Assembly: GCA_024397955.1 (NCBI GenBank)
Contig: CP073744.1
Coordinates: 2,367,001-2,431,000, forward strand
Origin: a bacterium SCSIO 12696
GTDB lineage: Bacteria > Pseudomonadota > Gammaproteobacteria > Pseudomonadales > Porticoccaceae
DNA length: 64,000 nt
Direction of reading: 5' to 3'
In this document: in pieces, positions 26,018-35,358 of the stretch
How the letters are laid out: every line of letters begins with the position of its first letter
Numbering within the stretch: the first letter of the stretch is position 1
Made by a program: the position numbers and the translations under genes
Notes under the pieces: model-generated
The model's database searches: none
Told to the model about the DNA's origin: nothing
What the model saw: only the letters and a program-made list of their open reading frames with translations

Positions 26018-26208
26018 TGAAAGCTAACGAACTTCGCGAAAAGTCTGTTGACGAGCTGAATACTGAGCTTAACGCTCAGTTGGAAGCCCAGTTCAAGCTG
26101 CGTATGCAGCACTCTACCGGTCAGCTCCAGCAGAGCCACAAACTGAAAGAAGTGCGCCGCGATATTGCGCGCATTAAAACGCTCTTGACTGAGAAAGCAG
26201 GTAACTGA
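26017..26208 (+). CDS. rpmC: 50S ribosomal protein L29
   Basis: A 63-residue, mostly helical L29 ([15 protein letters not shown]... then [15 protein letters not shown]). The ATG at 26017 was chosen over an in-frame GTG at 26014 because it gives the standard length and a TGATG overlap with rplP. It lies near the tunnel exit. Confidence 0.96.
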   Translation: MKANELREKSVDELNTELNAQLEAQFKLRMQHSTGQLQQSHKLKEVRRDIARIKTLLTEKAGN

Positions 26209-26209
26209 C

Positions 26210-26473
26210 ATGGCCCAGACAGAAAAAGCACGTACTCTGGCAGGTAAAGTTGTCAGTGACAAAATGGACAAAACCATTACTGTTTTGATCGAACGTCGCG
26301 TAAAACACGAGATGTACGGCAAGATCGTAAGCAAGTCCAGCAAGATCAAGGCACACGACGAAAACAACGAGTGCAAAATCGGCGACGTAGTAGAAATTGC
26401 CGAGACTCGTCCGTTGGCCAAGTCCAAGTCTTGGAAACTGGTTGAAATTGTGGAGCGTGCCACTGAGGTATAA
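26210..26473 (+). CDS. rpsQ: 30S ribosomal protein S17
   Basis: An 87-residue S17 ([20 protein letters not shown], then [21 protein letters not shown]), an early-binding OB-fold protein of the 30S body. It starts one base after the rpmC stop, with ATG embedded in CTGACATGG. Confidence 0.97.
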   Translation: MAQTEKARTLAGKVVSDKMDKTITVLIERRVKHEMYGKIVSKSSKIKAHDENNECKIGDVVEIAETRPLAKSKSWKLVEIVERATEV

Positions 26474-26505
26474 GCCTCGGTAGCGCTCGGATTCGGAGTG
26501 AAACC

Positions 26506-26874
26506 ATGATTCAAACACAAAGCTACCTGGATGTTGCCGATAACTCTGGTGCCCGTCGCGTGATGTGCATCAAGGTGTTGGGCGGTTCCCACCGTCGTTA
26601 CGCCGGTGTTGGCGACATCATTAAGGTTACCGTGAAGGAAGCCATTCCCCGCGGCAAGGTGAAGAAAGGCCAGGTGCTCGACGCCGTGGTTGTACGCACC
26701 AAAAAAGGCGTTCGCCGTCAGGACGGATCATTGATCAAGTTCGACGACAACGCTGCAGTAATGCTGAACGCATCTCATGCCCCTATCGGCACCCGTATTT
26801 TTGGGCCGGTAACCCGCGAGCTGCGCAGCGAAAAATTTATGAAAATTGTCTCTCTGGCTCCAGAAGTTCTTTAA
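26506..26874 (+). CDS. rplN: 50S ribosomal protein L14
   Basis: A 122-residue L14 ([20 protein letters not shown] at the start), the standard length. It lies at the subunit interface and is bound by silencing factor RsfS in relatives. First gene of the spc portion; no separate promoter could be identified in the 32-bp gap before it. Confidence 0.98.
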   Translation: MIQTQSYLDVADNSGARRVMCIKVLGGSHRRYAGVGDIIKVTVKEAIPRGKVKKGQVLDAVVVRTKKGVRRQDGSLIKFDDNAAVMLNASHAPIGTRIFGPVTRELRSEKFMKIVSLAPEVL

Positions 26875-26904
26875 ACGACTGGAAAGCGGAAAGCAAAGAG
26901 GAAA

Positions 26905-27225
26905 ATGGCTATGCGTAAGATCAAGCGTGATGACGAAGTAATCGTGATCGCCGGGCGCGACAAAGGCAAGCGTGGCAAAGTGCTGCGTGTGCTGGACGAG
27001 CAGCGCCTGATCGTCAGCGGTGTGCAGCTGGTGAAAAAGCACCAGAAGCCCAATCCGCAACAGGGTATTGCCGGTGGTATCGTGGAAAAAGAAGCCCCTA
27101 TTCAGGTTTCCAATGTCGCGATTTTCAATGGCGCAACCAACAAAGCAGATCGTGTGGGCTTTAAAGAAGAAGGCGGCAAAAAAGTGCGCATCTTCAAGTC
27201 TACAGGCGAAGCTGTTGACGCCTAA
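26905..27225 (+). CDS. rplX: 50S ribosomal protein L24
   Basis: A 106-residue L24 with a KOW motif near the N-terminus ([20 protein letters not shown]). It is an assembly initiator of the 50S subunit. GAGG lies just before the ATG; an in-frame ATG two codons in (26911) is an alternative start. Confidence 0.97.
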   Translation: MAMRKIKRDDEVIVIAGRDKGKRGKVLRVLDEQRLIVSGVQLVKKHQKPNPQQGIAGGIVEKEAPIQVSNVAIFNGATNKADRVGFKEEGGKKVRIFKSTGEAVDA

Positions 27226-27240
27226 CCGGAGATATCTGAA

Positions 27241-27780
27241 ATGGCAAAGTTGAAAGAAATTTACAAAAACGAACTCGCCCCCAAGTTGAAAGAAGAGCTG
27301 GGTCTGGCGAACGTAATGGAAGTACCTCGCATCAGCAAAATCACCCTCAACATGGGTGTGGGCGAAGCTCTGGGTGACAAAAAGATCCTAGAAAACGCCG
27401 TTGCTGATCTGGAGAAAATCTCCGGTCAAAAGGTCGTGGTAACCCGTGCACGCAAATCCATCGCCGGCTTTAAAGTCCGCGAAGGTTGGCCGATCGGCTG
27501 TAAGGTAACTCTGCGTTCAGATCGCATGTATGAGTTCCTGGAGCGCCTGATCAGCATTGCGATTCCCCGTATTCGCGACTTCCGTGGCATCAGCCCCAAG
27601 TCGTTTGACGGTCGTGGGAACTTTGCCATGGGTGTAACCGAGCAGATCATTTTCCCGGAAATTGATTACGACAAGGTCGACACGCTGCGTGGTCTGGACA
27701 TCACCATCACCACCACCGCTCGCACCAACGATGAAGGCCGCGCTCTGTTGCGTGCATTCAACTTCCCGCTGAAGAACTGA
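27241..27780 (+). CDS. rplE: 50S ribosomal protein L5
   Basis: A 179-residue L5, full length, with [16 protein letters not shown] and the [20 protein letters not shown] segment. It binds 5S rRNA in the central protuberance and touches the P-site tRNA. Confidence 0.98.
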   Translation: MAKLKEIYKNELAPKLKEELGLANVMEVPRISKITLNMGVGEALGDKKILENAVADLEKISGQKVVVTRARKSIAGFKVREGWPIGCKVTLRSDRMYEFLERLISIAIPRIRDFRGISPKSFDGRGNFAMGVTEQIIFPEIDYDKVDTLRGLDITITTTARTNDEGRALLRAFNFPLKN

Positions 27781-27791
27781 GGGCAGGTTAG

Positions 27792-28097
27792 ATGGCTAAG
27801 AAATCCATGATTGCGCGCGAAACCAAACGCGCCAAGACCGTTGCTCAGTACGCCGCCAAGCGCGCCGAACTGAAAGCGATCATCAAGAATGCCAACTCTT
27901 CCGATGAAGAGATTTGGGAAGCGCAACAGCAGCTGCAAAAACTGCCTCGCGATGCCAGCCCGGCTCGCCAGCAGCGCCGCTGTCGTGTCACCGGTCGCCC
28001 GCACGCGGTGTACCGCAAGTTTGGCCTGTGCCGCAACAAGCTGCGTGAAGCAGCCATGCGCGGTGACGTACCTGGCCTTGTTAAAGCCAGCTGGTAA
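27792..28097 (+). CDS. rpsN: 30S ribosomal protein S14 (zinc-free long type)
   Basis: A 101-residue S14. In the C-terminal half the positions of the zinc CxxC pairs are [10 protein letters not shown] and FGLCRNK, so only single Cys residues remain and the protein is the long zinc-independent form usual in gammaproteobacteria. It belongs to the 30S head. Confidence 0.97.
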   Translation: MAKKSMIARETKRAKTVAQYAAKRAELKAIIKNANSSDEEIWEAQQQLQKLPRDASPARQQRRCRVTGRPHAVYRKFGLCRNKLREAAMRGDVPGLVKASW

Positions 28098-28109
28098 GGA
28101 GCGAATACG

Positions 28110-28502
28110 ATGAGTATGCAAGATCCGTTGTCAGACATGCTGACTCGCATCCGCAACGCCCACCAGCGTAGCAAGGTTGCGGTAAGTATGCCCTGTTCCA
28201 AACTGAAGGTCTCTGTGGCCCAAGTATTGGAAAGTGAAGGTTACATTTCCGGTTTCAGCGTTACTGAAGGCGCCAAGTCTGAGCTGACTGTTGACCTGAA
28301 ATATTTTGAAGGCAAGCCGGTAATCGAAGAGATTGCCCGTATCAGCCGTCCCGGCCTGCGTAAATACGCTGGTTCCGGTGAGCTGCCTAAAGTTCGCGGT
28401 GGCCTGGGTGTCGCTATCATCTCCACCTCCAAAGGTGTGATGAGCGATCGCGCAGCACGCGAAGCGGGCATCGGCGGCGAAGTGCTCTGCACTGTTTTCT
28501 AA
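28110..28502 (+). CDS. rpsH: 30S ribosomal protein S8
   Basis: A 130-residue S8 ([16 protein letters not shown] start; [20 protein letters not shown] end). It binds the central domain of 16S rRNA and in Escherichia coli represses the spc operon at rplE; no equivalent mRNA site was identified here. Confidence 0.98.
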   Translation: MSMQDPLSDMLTRIRNAHQRSKVAVSMPCSKLKVSVAQVLESEGYISGFSVTEGAKSELTVDLKYFEGKPVIEEIARISRPGLRKYAGSGELPKVRGGLGVAIISTSKGVMSDRAAREAGIGGEVLCTVF

Positions 28503-28514
28503 GGAGTTGCCGAC

Positions 28515-29048
28515 ATGTCACGTATAGCAAAAGCCCCAATTGAGATTCCTGGCGGCGTTACCGTTACCCTGAAAGACGGCGCAATTTCCGTCAAAGGTGG
28601 TAAGGGTGAGTTGAGCCACAGCATTCACGGCGACGTGGAAGTGAACCAGGACGACAATGTGCTGACTTTCGCCCCTAAAAATGGCGGCAAATCAGCTAAC
28701 GCCCTGGCGGGTACCACCCGTGCATTGGTCAACAACATGGTTACCGGTGTCAGCAATGGCTTCGAGAAGAAGTTGCAATTGCAAGGTGTTGGTTACCGTG
28801 CTGCCCTGCAAGGCAAGAAGCTCAACCTGACTCTGGGTTTCTCCCACCCGGTTGAGTACGAACTGCCGGAAGGCGTGAAAGCCGAGTGCACCAGCCAGAC
28901 TGATATCGTGCTGAGCTCTGCCAACAAGCAGTTGCTGGGCCAGGTTGCCGCAGAAATTCGCGCATACCGTCCGCCAGAGCCTTACAAAGGCAAAGGTGTT
29001 CGCTACGCCGATGAGCATGTGCGTCGTAAAGAAGCGAAGAAGAAATAG
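28515..29048 (+). CDS. rplF: 50S ribosomal protein L6
   Basis: A 177-residue L6 with two similar alpha-beta domains, [18 protein letters not shown] at the start and [16 protein letters not shown] near the end. It lies by the factor-binding site of the 50S subunit. Confidence 0.98.
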   Translation: MSRIAKAPIEIPGGVTVTLKDGAISVKGGKGELSHSIHGDVEVNQDDNVLTFAPKNGGKSANALAGTTRALVNNMVTGVSNGFEKKLQLQGVGYRAALQGKKLNLTLGFSHPVEYELPEGVKAECTSQTDIVLSSANKQLLGQVAAEIRAYRPPEPYKGKGVRYADEHVRRKEAKKK

Positions 29049-29056
29049 GTTTGATT

Positions 29057-29407
29057 ATGAGCGACAAAAAAGACTCCCGTTTGCGTCGTGCGCGCCGCTC
29101 CCGGATGAAAATCCGCGAGCTGGGCGAAAACCGCCTGTGCATTCACCGCACTCCGCGCCACATGTACGCACAAGTAATCGCGCCGGAAGGCGATCGTGTA
29201 TTGGCCAGCGCCTCCACGCTGGACAAGGAATTGCGCTCTGGCGCTACTGGCAACATCGAAGCGGCAAGCTCCGTTGGCAAGCTGGTGGCTGAGCGTGCCA
29301 AGGCTGCCGGTGTTACTCGCGTTGCCTTCGATCGTGCCGGATTCAAATACCACGGTCGCGTTAAAGCGCTGGCAGATGCTGCCCGCGAAGCCGGACTGGA
29401 ATTCTAA
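29057..29407 (+). CDS. rplR: 50S ribosomal protein L18
   Basis: Starting at ATG 29057 (rather than the in-frame TTG at 29051) gives 116 residues, close to the family norm. [20 protein letters not shown] and [21 protein letters not shown] are typical. It binds 5S rRNA with L5. Confidence 0.97.
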   Translation: MSDKKDSRLRRARRSRMKIRELGENRLCIHRTPRHMYAQVIAPEGDRVLASASTLDKELRSGATGNIEAASSVGKLVAERAKAAGVTRVAFDRAGFKYHGRVKALADAAREAGLEF

Positions 29408-29418
29408 GGGTTATTGAG

Positions 29419-29931
29419 ATGGCTAGAGATCGAGATCAAAAAGGTCAACAGGAAAGCGATGGCCTGCAAGAGAAGCTGGTTCAGGTTAACCGTGTTGCCA
29501 AAACCGTAAAAGGTGGTCGTATCTTTGCTTTCACTGCACTGACCGTAGTTGGTGATGGTAACGGCAAAGTGGGCTTCGGCCGCGGCAAAGCCCGCGAAGT
29601 GCCGCAGGCAATCCAGAAAGCAATGGAATCCGCGCGCCGCAATATGATTCAGGTTCACCTGGACGGCGACACCATTCAGTACCCCACCAAAGCCAACCAT
29701 GGCGCCTCCAAGGTGTACATGCAGCCGGCTTCTGCGGGTACCGGTGTGATTGCTGGCGGCGCCATGCGCTCCGTGTTGGAAATCGCTGGTGTACAGAACG
29801 TATTGGCCAAGTGTTACGGCTCTACCAATCCGGTAAACGTGGTTCGTGCTACGTTCAAAGCGCTGCAAAACATGCGCTCTCCGGACGAAGTGGCGGCCAA
29901 GCGCGGCAAAGCGGCTGAAGAGATTGTTTGA
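29419..29931 (+). CDS. rpsE: 30S ribosomal protein S5
   Basis: A 170-residue S5 with a double-stranded RNA-binding-like N-terminal domain ([35 protein letters not shown]) and the [17 protein letters not shown] segment. It controls mRNA unwinding and decoding accuracy. The 55 bp after it can fold over the rpmD ribosome-binding site. Confidence 0.98.
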   Translation: MARDRDQKGQQESDGLQEKLVQVNRVAKTVKGGRIFAFTALTVVGDGNGKVGFGRGKAREVPQAIQKAMESARRNMIQVHLDGDTIQYPTKANHGASKVYMQPASAGTGVIAGGAMRSVLEIAGVQNVLAKCYGSTNPVNVVRATFKALQNMRSPDEVAAKRGKAAEEIV

Positions 29932-29986
29932 TTCTTTGTTGCCTCCGCACGGTCGGGGGTGACGAAATGCACAGTGAGAAAGAATC
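29930..29986 (+). promoter_or_regulatory. Possible RNA hairpin over the rpmD ribosome-binding site
   Basis: GATTCTTT (29930-29937, overlapping the rpsE stop) can pair with AAAGAATC (29979-29986, ending at the rpmD ATG). Between them CCTCCG/CGGGGG can form a further stem around CACGGT. The fold would cover the rpmD Shine-Dalgarno region and may tie its translation to ribosomes finishing rpsE. Confidence 0.35.
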
Positions 29987-30178
29987 ATGGCTAAAGCAAA
30001 GAAAATGATGAAAGTGACCCAGATTAAGTCCGTTCACGGGCGTCTGGCTGCTCACAAGGCGTGCGTTGCTGGCCTCGGCCTGCGTCGCATTGGCCACACT
30101 GTTGAGGTGGAAGACACACCGTCCACTCGCGGTATGGTTAACAAAGTGAACTACCTGGTTAAGGTTGAGGGAGAATAA
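29987..30178 (+). CDS. rpmD: 50S ribosomal protein L30
   Basis: A 63-residue L30 with the family core [20 protein letters not shown] and [19 protein letters not shown]. The ATG at 29987 directly follows a possible hairpin; rplO starts 2 bp after its stop. Confidence 0.96.
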   Translation: MAKAKKMMKVTQIKSVHGRLAAHKACVAGLGLRRIGHTVEVEDTPSTRGMVNKVNYLVKVEGE

Positions 30179-30180
30179 TC

Positions 30181-30618
30181 GTGCGACTGAATGAATTAAG
30201 TCCCGCTCCCGGGCGTATTAAAGAAGGCAAGCGTGCTGGCCGTGGTATCGGCAGTGGTTTGGGCAAAACTTGTGGCCGCGGCCACAAAGGCCAGAAGTCT
30301 CGTTCCGGCGGTTCTGTGAAGCCCGGTTTCGAAGGCGGCCAAATGCCTTTGCAGAAGCGTCTGCCCAAGTACGGTTTTACCTCACGTATCTCTCGCGTTA
30401 GCGAAGAGATTCGTCTGGCGGAGCTGAACAAAGTTGATGCTGACGTTATTACCCTGGAAGAGCTGCGCAAGGCGGGTTTGGTGAATGCCAATATCAAGCG
30501 CGCCAAAGTGTTCCTGTCTGGTGAAATCACCAAGGCTGTGACTCTGAAGGGTATCGCTGCGACCAAAGGTGCTGTGGCTGCTATTGAAGCGGCTGGCGGC
30601 AAGGTTGAGGCGGAATAA
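30181..30618 (+). CDS. rplO: 50S ribosomal protein L15
   Basis: A 145-residue L15 starting at GTG 30181, with the Gly/Arg-rich N-terminal extension ([20 protein letters not shown]) that threads into 23S rRNA. Normal length. A palindromic repeat-like element lies in the 75-bp gap between it and secY. Confidence 0.97.
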   Translation: MRLNELSPAPGRIKEGKRAGRGIGSGLGKTCGRGHKGQKSRSGGSVKPGFEGGQMPLQKRLPKYGFTSRISRVSEEIRLAELNKVDADVITLEELRKAGLVNANIKRAKVFLSGEITKAVTLKGIAATKGAVAAIEAAGGKVEAE

Positions 30619-30628
30619 ATCGGCTATA

Positions 30629-30656
30629 CGTGATTCTCGCCTTTGCGGGAATGACG
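30629..30656. repeat. REP-like palindromic element between rplO and secY
   Basis: CGTGATTCTCGC-CTTT-GCGGGAATGACG forms a hairpin (ATTCTCGC against GCGGGAAT with one G-U-type mismatch, flanked by CGT/ACG). It resembles the widely scattered palindromes of the type CGTCATTCCCGC-n-GCGGGAATCC in proteobacterial genomes. Only this copy is in the window. Confidence 0.5.
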
Positions 30657-30693
30657 GCAGTCTTTAACGGACAGTTAAGAGTTAGGAAAGATC

Positions 30694-32010
30694 ATGGCCA
30701 AAGCCGGTAATATGCCGATGGGAAGCCAAAAAGGCATGGGCGAGCTGTTAGCTCGCCTTCGCTTTTTGTTCCTGGCAATTGTGGTTTACCGCATCGGTAT
30801 TCATATCCCTATTCCGGGCATTAATCCGGAGCGTGTTGCTGAGTTTTTTAACAGCAACCAAGGCACCATTCTCGACGTGTTTAACATGTTCTCCGGTGGT
30901 GCACTGGCAAATATGAGTATCCTCACTCTGGGTGTTATGCCTTATATCTCTGCGTCGATCATTATGCAGTTGATGGGGGCGGTAGTACCCAGTTTGGAAC
31001 AGCTTAAGAAAGAAGGTGACTCTGGCCGCCGCAAGCTTAACCAGTACACCCGTTACGGTACGGTATTGCTGGCGTTAGTTCAGGGCTCAGGTATTGCTGT
31101 TGGCCTTGGCAGTCAGGGTTTTGCGATGGATCCCGGCCCGGTCTTTTATGTGGGTGCTGTGGTTTCACTGGTTACCGGTGCAGTCTTTATGATGTGGCTG
31201 GGTGAGCAGATCACCGAACGTGGCGTGGGCAACGGCATTTCCATGTTGATCTTTGCCGGTATTGTGGCGGGTTTGCCCAGTGCCATTGGCGGTTCCATTG
31301 AGATGGCGCGTCAGGGCGAGATCCACGGTGTGGCATTGCTGTTTATCCTGATTCTGGCCATTGCCCTGATTTACTTTGTGGTATTTATGGAGCGCGGTCA
31401 ACGCCGCATTACCGTGAACTACGCGCAGCGCCAGCAAGGTCGCAAGGCGTATAACGCCCAGACCAGCCATCTGCCGCTGAAGGTGAATATGGCCGGTGTT
31501 ATCCCGGCGATTTTTGCCAGCAGTATTCTGCTGTTTCCCAACACCATTACCACCTGGTTTGGTGAGGGCAGTAATGCACCGGAATGGGTGAGCCAGATCG
31601 GTTTGTTAATTGGCCGCGGTCAGCCGCTGTACTACTTGCTGTTTGCCGGTTTGATTATTTTCTTCTGCTTCTTCTACACGGCGTTGATGTACAACACCAA
31701 AGAAATGGCAGATAACCTGAAGCGCGGTGGGGCCTACTTGCCTGGGATTCGCCCTGGTGAGCAGACGTCCAAGTACATCGACACAGTAATGACTCGCCTG
31801 ACTGTGGTTGGCGGTATTTATATGGCCGGTGTGTGTATGTTGCCGGAAGTGCTGCAAGTGCAATTTAATGTGCCGTTTTACCTGGGTGGCACCTCGCTGT
31901 TGATTGCGGTGGTGGTAACCATGGACTTTATGGCCCAGGTTCAGTCGCACTTGATGTCGTCTCAGTACGACTCGTTGATGAAAAAATCCAATTTGAAGGG
32001 CAAGCGGTAA
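30694..32010 (+). CDS. secY: Protein translocase subunit SecY
   Basis: A 438-residue inner-membrane protein with ten hydrophobic helices, the usual length. [40 protein letters not shown] and the plug region match SecY. It forms the protein-conducting channel with SecE and SecG, which are encoded elsewhere. It is the penultimate gene of the spc operon, as in other gammaproteobacteria; rpmJ follows after 36 bp. Confidence 0.98.
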   Translation: MAKAGNMPMGSQKGMGELLARLRFLFLAIVVYRIGIHIPIPGINPERVAEFFNSNQGTILDVFNMFSGGALANMSILTLGVMPYISASIIMQLMGAVVPSLEQLKKEGDSGRRKLNQYTRYGTVLLALVQGSGIAVGLGSQGFAMDPGPVFYVGAVVSLVTGAVFMMWLGEQITERGVGNGISMLIFAGIVAGLPSAIGGSIEMARQGEIHGVALLFILILAIALIYFVVFMERGQRRITVNYAQRQQGRKAYNAQTSHLPLKVNMAGVIPAIFASSILLFPNTITTWFGEGSNAPEWVSQIGLLIGRGQPLYYLLFAGLIIFFCFFYTALMYNTKEMADNLKRGGAYLPGIRPGEQTSKYIDTVMTRLTVVGGIYMAGVCMLPEVLQVQFNVPFYLGGTSLLIAVVVTMDFMAQVQSHLMSSQYDSLMKKSNLKGKR

Positions 32011-32046
32011 TTTCTGCCGCTTGTTGTAGAAACTGAGGTAAGTGTA

Positions 32047-32163
32047 ATGAAAGTTCGTGCATCGGTTAAAAAAATGTGCCGCAACTGCAAAATCATCCGT
32101 CGCAACGGTGTTGTACGGGTAATCTGTAGTGCGGAGCCGCGCCATAAGCAACGCCAGGGCTGA
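32047..32163 (+). CDS. rpmJ: 50S ribosomal protein L36 (zinc-ribbon form)
   Basis: A 38-codon gene from ATG 32047 to TGA 32163: [20 protein letters not shown], followed by [18 protein letters not shown]. Cys11, Cys14, Cys27 and His33 form the C-C-C-H zinc site, so this is the zinc-containing form. GAGGTAAGTGTA upstream supplies the ribosome-binding site. Its position after secY is the standard end of the spc operon. Confidence 0.97.
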   Translation: MKVRASVKKMCRNCKIIRRNGVVRVICSAEPRHKQRQG

Positions 32164-32304
32164 TTCTTAGCTGAACAGTCAGGCACTTGCTTTTTAGTGC
32201 AAGCAAAGCTATCCTTTCGCGCCTTTTTTATGGCCTTCCGCCAAAGGTGCGGCGGGTAGTATTTTATTTAGACTTTTTATAAGTAAACACTGTGGAGAAA
32301 CTCA
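32164..32304 (+). promoter_or_regulatory. Leader region of the alpha operon
   Basis: The 141-bp gap between rpmJ and rpsM contains small inverted repeats (GCACT with AGTGC around 32183-32199; CCGC with GCGG around 32239-32253) and AT-rich sequence before rpsM. In Escherichia coli ribosomal protein S4 represses this operon by binding a pseudoknot in the rpsM leader; the spacing here would allow it, but no consensus is verified. No convincing promoter was found. Confidence 0.3.
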
Positions 32305-32661
32305 ATGGCCCGTATTTCCGGTGTCAATATCCCCGATAACAAGCATGCGGTGATTTCCCTCACCTATGTTTTCGGGATCGGCCGCCCAACCGCTAAAGCA
32401 ATCTGCGCTGAAGTCGGTATCGCGGAAGATGTAAAGATAGCTGATCTCTCCGACGCGCAGATGGACACTCTCCGTGAGGCAGTAGCCAAACACACGGTAG
32501 AGGGTGACTTGCGTCGGGAAATCAGTATGAATATCAAACGTTTGATGGACCTTGGTTGCTACCGTGGCCTGCGCCACCGTCGCAGCTTGCCGCTGCGCGG
32601 CCAGCGTACCAAGACCAATGCCCGTACTCGTAAGGGTCCGCGCAAACCCATCAAGCGCTAA
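32305..32661 (+). CDS. rpsM: 30S ribosomal protein S13
   Basis: A 118-residue S13 ([20 protein letters not shown] start; [20 protein letters not shown] near the end). The GTGGAGAAACTCA upstream gives a ribosome-binding site. It forms bridges to the 50S subunit and the P-site tRNA. First gene of the alpha operon. Confidence 0.98.
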   Translation: MARISGVNIPDNKHAVISLTYVFGIGRPTAKAICAEVGIAEDVKIADLSDAQMDTLREAVAKHTVEGDLRREISMNIKRLMDLGCYRGLRHRRSLPLRGQRTKTNARTRKGPRKPIKR

Positions 32662-32681
32662 TTGATAGGACATAACTGATC

Positions 32682-33074
32682 ATGGCAAAACCTGGACAAA
32701 AGACCGCTCGCAAGAAGGTCAAAAAGACAGTTGTTGATGGCATCGCGCACATTCACGCGTCGTTCAACAACACCATCGTTACTATTACCGACCGCCAGGG
32801 CAACGCCCTGAGCTGGGCCACTGCAGGTGGTTCCGGTTTCCGCGGTTCTCGCAAATCCACTCCCTTCGCCGCTCAGGTGGCTGCTGAGCGTGCCGGTGTT
32901 GCCGCTCAAGAGTACGGTTTGAAAAACCTGGAAGTGGAAGTGAAGGGCCCTGGCCCCGGCCGTGAATCCGCTGTTCGCGCACTGAACAACGCTGGATTCA
33001 AAATTACCAACATCACCGACGTGACGCCGATCCCCCACAACGGGTGTCGTCCGCCGAAAAAACGTCGCGTATAA
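32682..33074 (+). CDS. rpsK: 30S ribosomal protein S11
   Basis: A 130-residue S11 containing [20 protein letters not shown] and the [20 protein letters not shown] segment; it ends in [13 protein letters not shown] as usual. It helps shape the platform and the mRNA exit. Confidence 0.98.
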   Translation: MAKPGQKTARKKVKKTVVDGIAHIHASFNNTIVTITDRQGNALSWATAGGSGFRGSRKSTPFAAQVAAERAGVAAQEYGLKNLEVEVKGPGPGRESAVRALNNAGFKITNITDVTPIPHNGCRPPKKRRV

Positions 33075-33089
33075 GGCAGGGCTTAGATC

Positions 33090-33710
33090 ATGGCAAGATA
33101 TATTGGACCAACTTGTAAACTGTCCCGCCGCGAAGGAACCGATCTGTTCCTGAAAAGTGGCGTTCGTCCTCTGGACTCCAAGTGTCGCGCAGAGAGCGCC
33201 CCTGGCCAGCACGGTCAGCGTCGTGGCCGTCTGTCTGACTACGGTGTTCAGCTGCGTGAAAAGCAAAAAGTTCGTCGTACCTACGGTGTTCTGGAAAAGC
33301 AGTTCCGCAACTACTACAAAGAAGCTGCTCGTCTGCGCGGCGCAACCGGTGCCAACCTGTTGACTCTGCTGGAACAGCGCCTGGATAACGTGGTTTACCG
33401 CATGGGCTTTGGTGCCACTCGCGCTGAATCCCGTCAGCTGGTATCTCACAATTCCATTCTGGTGAATGGCAAGAAGGTGAACATCGCCTCTTACCAGGTC
33501 CAGGCTGGCGACGAAGTGAGCATCCGTGAGAAGTCCAAAACTCAGCTGCGTATTTCCAGCGCTCTGGCACTGGCTGCCCAGCGCGGTGAAGTTGAGTGGA
33601 TTGAAGTCGACGCCAACAAAATGGCCGGTACTTTCAAGCGCGTTCCTGACCGCAGCGAACTGCCTTCCGACATCAACGAAAACCTGATTGTTGAGCTGTA
33701 CTCCAAGTAA
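33090..33710 (+). CDS. rpsD: 30S ribosomal protein S4
   Basis: A 206-residue S4 of the zinc-free type ([38 protein letters not shown]) with an S4 RNA-binding domain ([20 protein letters not shown]). It starts 30S assembly and is the alpha-operon repressor in Escherichia coli. A strong hairpin overlaps its stop codon. Confidence 0.98.
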   Translation: MARYIGPTCKLSRREGTDLFLKSGVRPLDSKCRAESAPGQHGQRRGRLSDYGVQLREKQKVRRTYGVLEKQFRNYYKEAARLRGATGANLLTLLEQRLDNVVYRMGFGATRAESRQLVSHNSILVNGKKVNIASYQVQAGDEVSIREKSKTQLRISSALALAAQRGEVEWIEVDANKMAGTFKRVPDRSELPSDINENLIVELYSK

Positions 33711-33727
33711 TAAGTAATTACTTGGAG
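33701..33727 (+). promoter_or_regulatory. Hairpin overlapping the rpsD stop, before rpoA
   Basis: A perfect 11-bp stem CTCCAAGTAAT (33701-33711)/ATTACTTGGAG (33717-33727) with a five-base loop includes the rpsD stop codon. It is followed by CACTTTTC, a weak T tract, so it may be a leaky terminator or an RNA-processing or stability element setting the ratio of rpoA to the ribosomal protein genes. Confidence 0.5.
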
Positions 33728-33771
33728 CACTTTTCACCTTTAGGTTTAACTGAATAAAGACAGGTACGGAT

Positions 33772-34764
33772 ATGCAAACATCTGCGACAGAACTTCTGAC
33801 TCCGCGCACCATCGACGTTACCGAGCTGGGTCCAACCCACGCCAAAGTGGTCCTGGAACCACTGGAGCGTGGCTTTGGCCACACTCTGGGTAATGCTCTG
33901 CGCCGCATTCTGCTTTCCTCCATGCCCGGCTGCGCCGTGGTTGAGGTAGAGATCGACGGTGTACTGCACGAATACAGCAGCGTTGAAGGCGTACAGGAAG
34001 ACGTGATCGAAATCCTGCTCAACTTGAAAGAAGTTGCCGTGGTTCTGCACGGTAAAGACGAAGTTGAGCTGACCCTGAGCAAAAAAGGCAAAGGTGCGGT
34101 AACTGCTGGCGACATCCAAGTAGACAGCAATGTCGAAATCATGAACCCGGAGCTGGTGATCGCCAACATCACTGGCAACACTGAGCTGAACATGCGCTTG
34201 CGCGTTCAGCGTGGTCGCGGCTACCAGCCCGCCGACGCTCGCAACAGCGATCAGGAAGAGACCCGCGCTATTGGCCGCCTGCAACTGGATGCTTCCTACA
34301 GCCCGGTTCGCCGTGTTGCCTATGTGGTGGACAGCGCTCGTGTTGAACAACGCACTGATTTGGACAAGCTGATTATTGATCTGGAGACCAACGGTACTTT
34401 GGATCCGGAGGAAGCGATCCGTCGTGCGGCCACCATTCTGCAACAGCAGCTGGCGGTATTCGTCGACCTGGAGAGCGAAGCCCAATCCGAGCCGGAGGAG
34501 AAGGAAGAGGAAATTGATCCGATTCTGCTGCGTCCGGTAGACGATCTGGAGCTGACTGTTCGCTCGGCCAACTGCCTGAAAGCGGAAAGCATCTACTACA
34601 TCGGTGACCTGATTCAGCGCACCGAAGTAGAGTTGCTGAAAACGCCGAATCTGGGCAAGAAGTCTCTTACCGAAATCAAAGACGTTCTCGCCTCCCGCGG
34701 CCTGTCCCTGGGAATGCGCCTTGAGAACTGGCCACCTGCCAGCATCAAGCAAGAAGAACTCTAA
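33772..34764 (+). CDS. rpoA: RNA polymerase alpha subunit
   Basis: A 330-residue alpha subunit. The N-terminal domain ([20 protein letters not shown]) dimerises and assembles beta and beta'. The C-terminal domain after a Glu-rich linker ([34 protein letters not shown]) contains the DNA- and activator-binding helix-hairpin-helix. Full length, in the standard place between rpsD and rplQ. Confidence 0.99.
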   Translation: MQTSATELLTPRTIDVTELGPTHAKVVLEPLERGFGHTLGNALRRILLSSMPGCAVVEVEIDGVLHEYSSVEGVQEDVIEILLNLKEVAVVLHGKDEVELTLSKKGKGAVTAGDIQVDSNVEIMNPELVIANITGNTELNMRLRVQRGRGYQPADARNSDQEETRAIGRLQLDASYSPVRRVAYVVDSARVEQRTDLDKLIIDLETNGTLDPEEAIRRAATILQQQLAVFVDLESEAQSEPEEKEEEIDPILLRPVDDLELTVRSANCLKAESIYYIGDLIQRTEVELLKTPNLGKKSLTEIKDVLASRGLSLGMRLENWPPASIKQEEL

Positions 34765-34817
34765 TTGTAATTGGCCGTTGCTCGCTGAGCGATGGCCCAA
34801 TTTAAGGAATACGAACC

Positions 34818-35216
34818 ATGCGTCATCGTCAAAGTGGCCGCCAACTGAACCGCAACAGCTCGCACCGTCGGGCCATGTTTCGCAACATGACTGCGTCGTT
34901 GGTCGAGCATGAACTGATCAAAACCACACTGCCCAAAGCCAAAGAACTGCGTCGTTACGCCGAGCCGCTGATTACTCTGGCCAAGCAAGATAGCGTTGCC
35001 AACCGTCGCCTGGCGTTCGACCGCCTGCGCAACAAAGAAACCGTTGGCAAGCTGTTCGGCGAACTGGGCCCGCGCTACGAAGAGCGCCCCGGCGGCTACA
35101 TCCGCATCCTTAAATGCGGCTTCCGCGCTGGCGACAACGCGCCTATGGCGTATGTTGAGCTGGTGGATCGCCCGCAAGTGGAAGTGGTTGAAGAAGTTGA
35201 GAGCGACGAAGAGTAA
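34818..35216 (+). CDS. rplQ: 50S ribosomal protein L17
   Basis: A 132-residue L17 ([20 protein letters not shown] start). [20 protein letters not shown] closes the conserved core, and an acidic tail follows. It is the last gene of the alpha operon and is followed by a strong terminator. Confidence 0.98.
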   Translation: MRHRQSGRQLNRNSSHRRAMFRNMTASLVEHELIKTTLPKAKELRRYAEPLITLAKQDSVANRRLAFDRLRNKETVGKLFGELGPRYEERPGGYIRILKCGFRAGDNAPMAYVELVDRPQVEVVEEVESDEE

Positions 35217-35246
35217 TGCTGCTCTAGCCTTTGGCTTTATACACTG

Positions 35247-35281
35247 AAAAAAGCCCCGGCCGGTTGGTCGGGGCTTTTTTT
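35247..35281 (+). terminator. Strong intrinsic terminator of the alpha operon
   Basis: AAAAAAGCCCCG (35247-35258) pairs perfectly with CGGGGCTTTTTT (35269-35280), with extra pairing in the loop (GCC against GGT) and a run of seven T. It cleanly separates the ribosomal genes from the following glycan genes, and the A run at its left side would let it work on the other strand too. Confidence 0.95.
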
Positions 35282-35358
35282 GTGCTTCTATTGTGTTAAT
35301 TTTCTCGAATTACAGTGTTCTTTGCTGATCAGATTGATTTTTCACGGGTGAGAAAGGT

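Noticed and set aside
32658..34193. A 511-codon open frame on the - strand across rpsK, rpsD and rpoA
   Set aside because: It lies opposite three certain genes; the open frame is a codon-bias shadow, with low-complexity translation and no domain.
33718..34800. A 360-codon - strand frame opposite rpoA
   Set aside because: Shadow of a highly expressed gene; its product matches nothing and has no ribosome-binding site.
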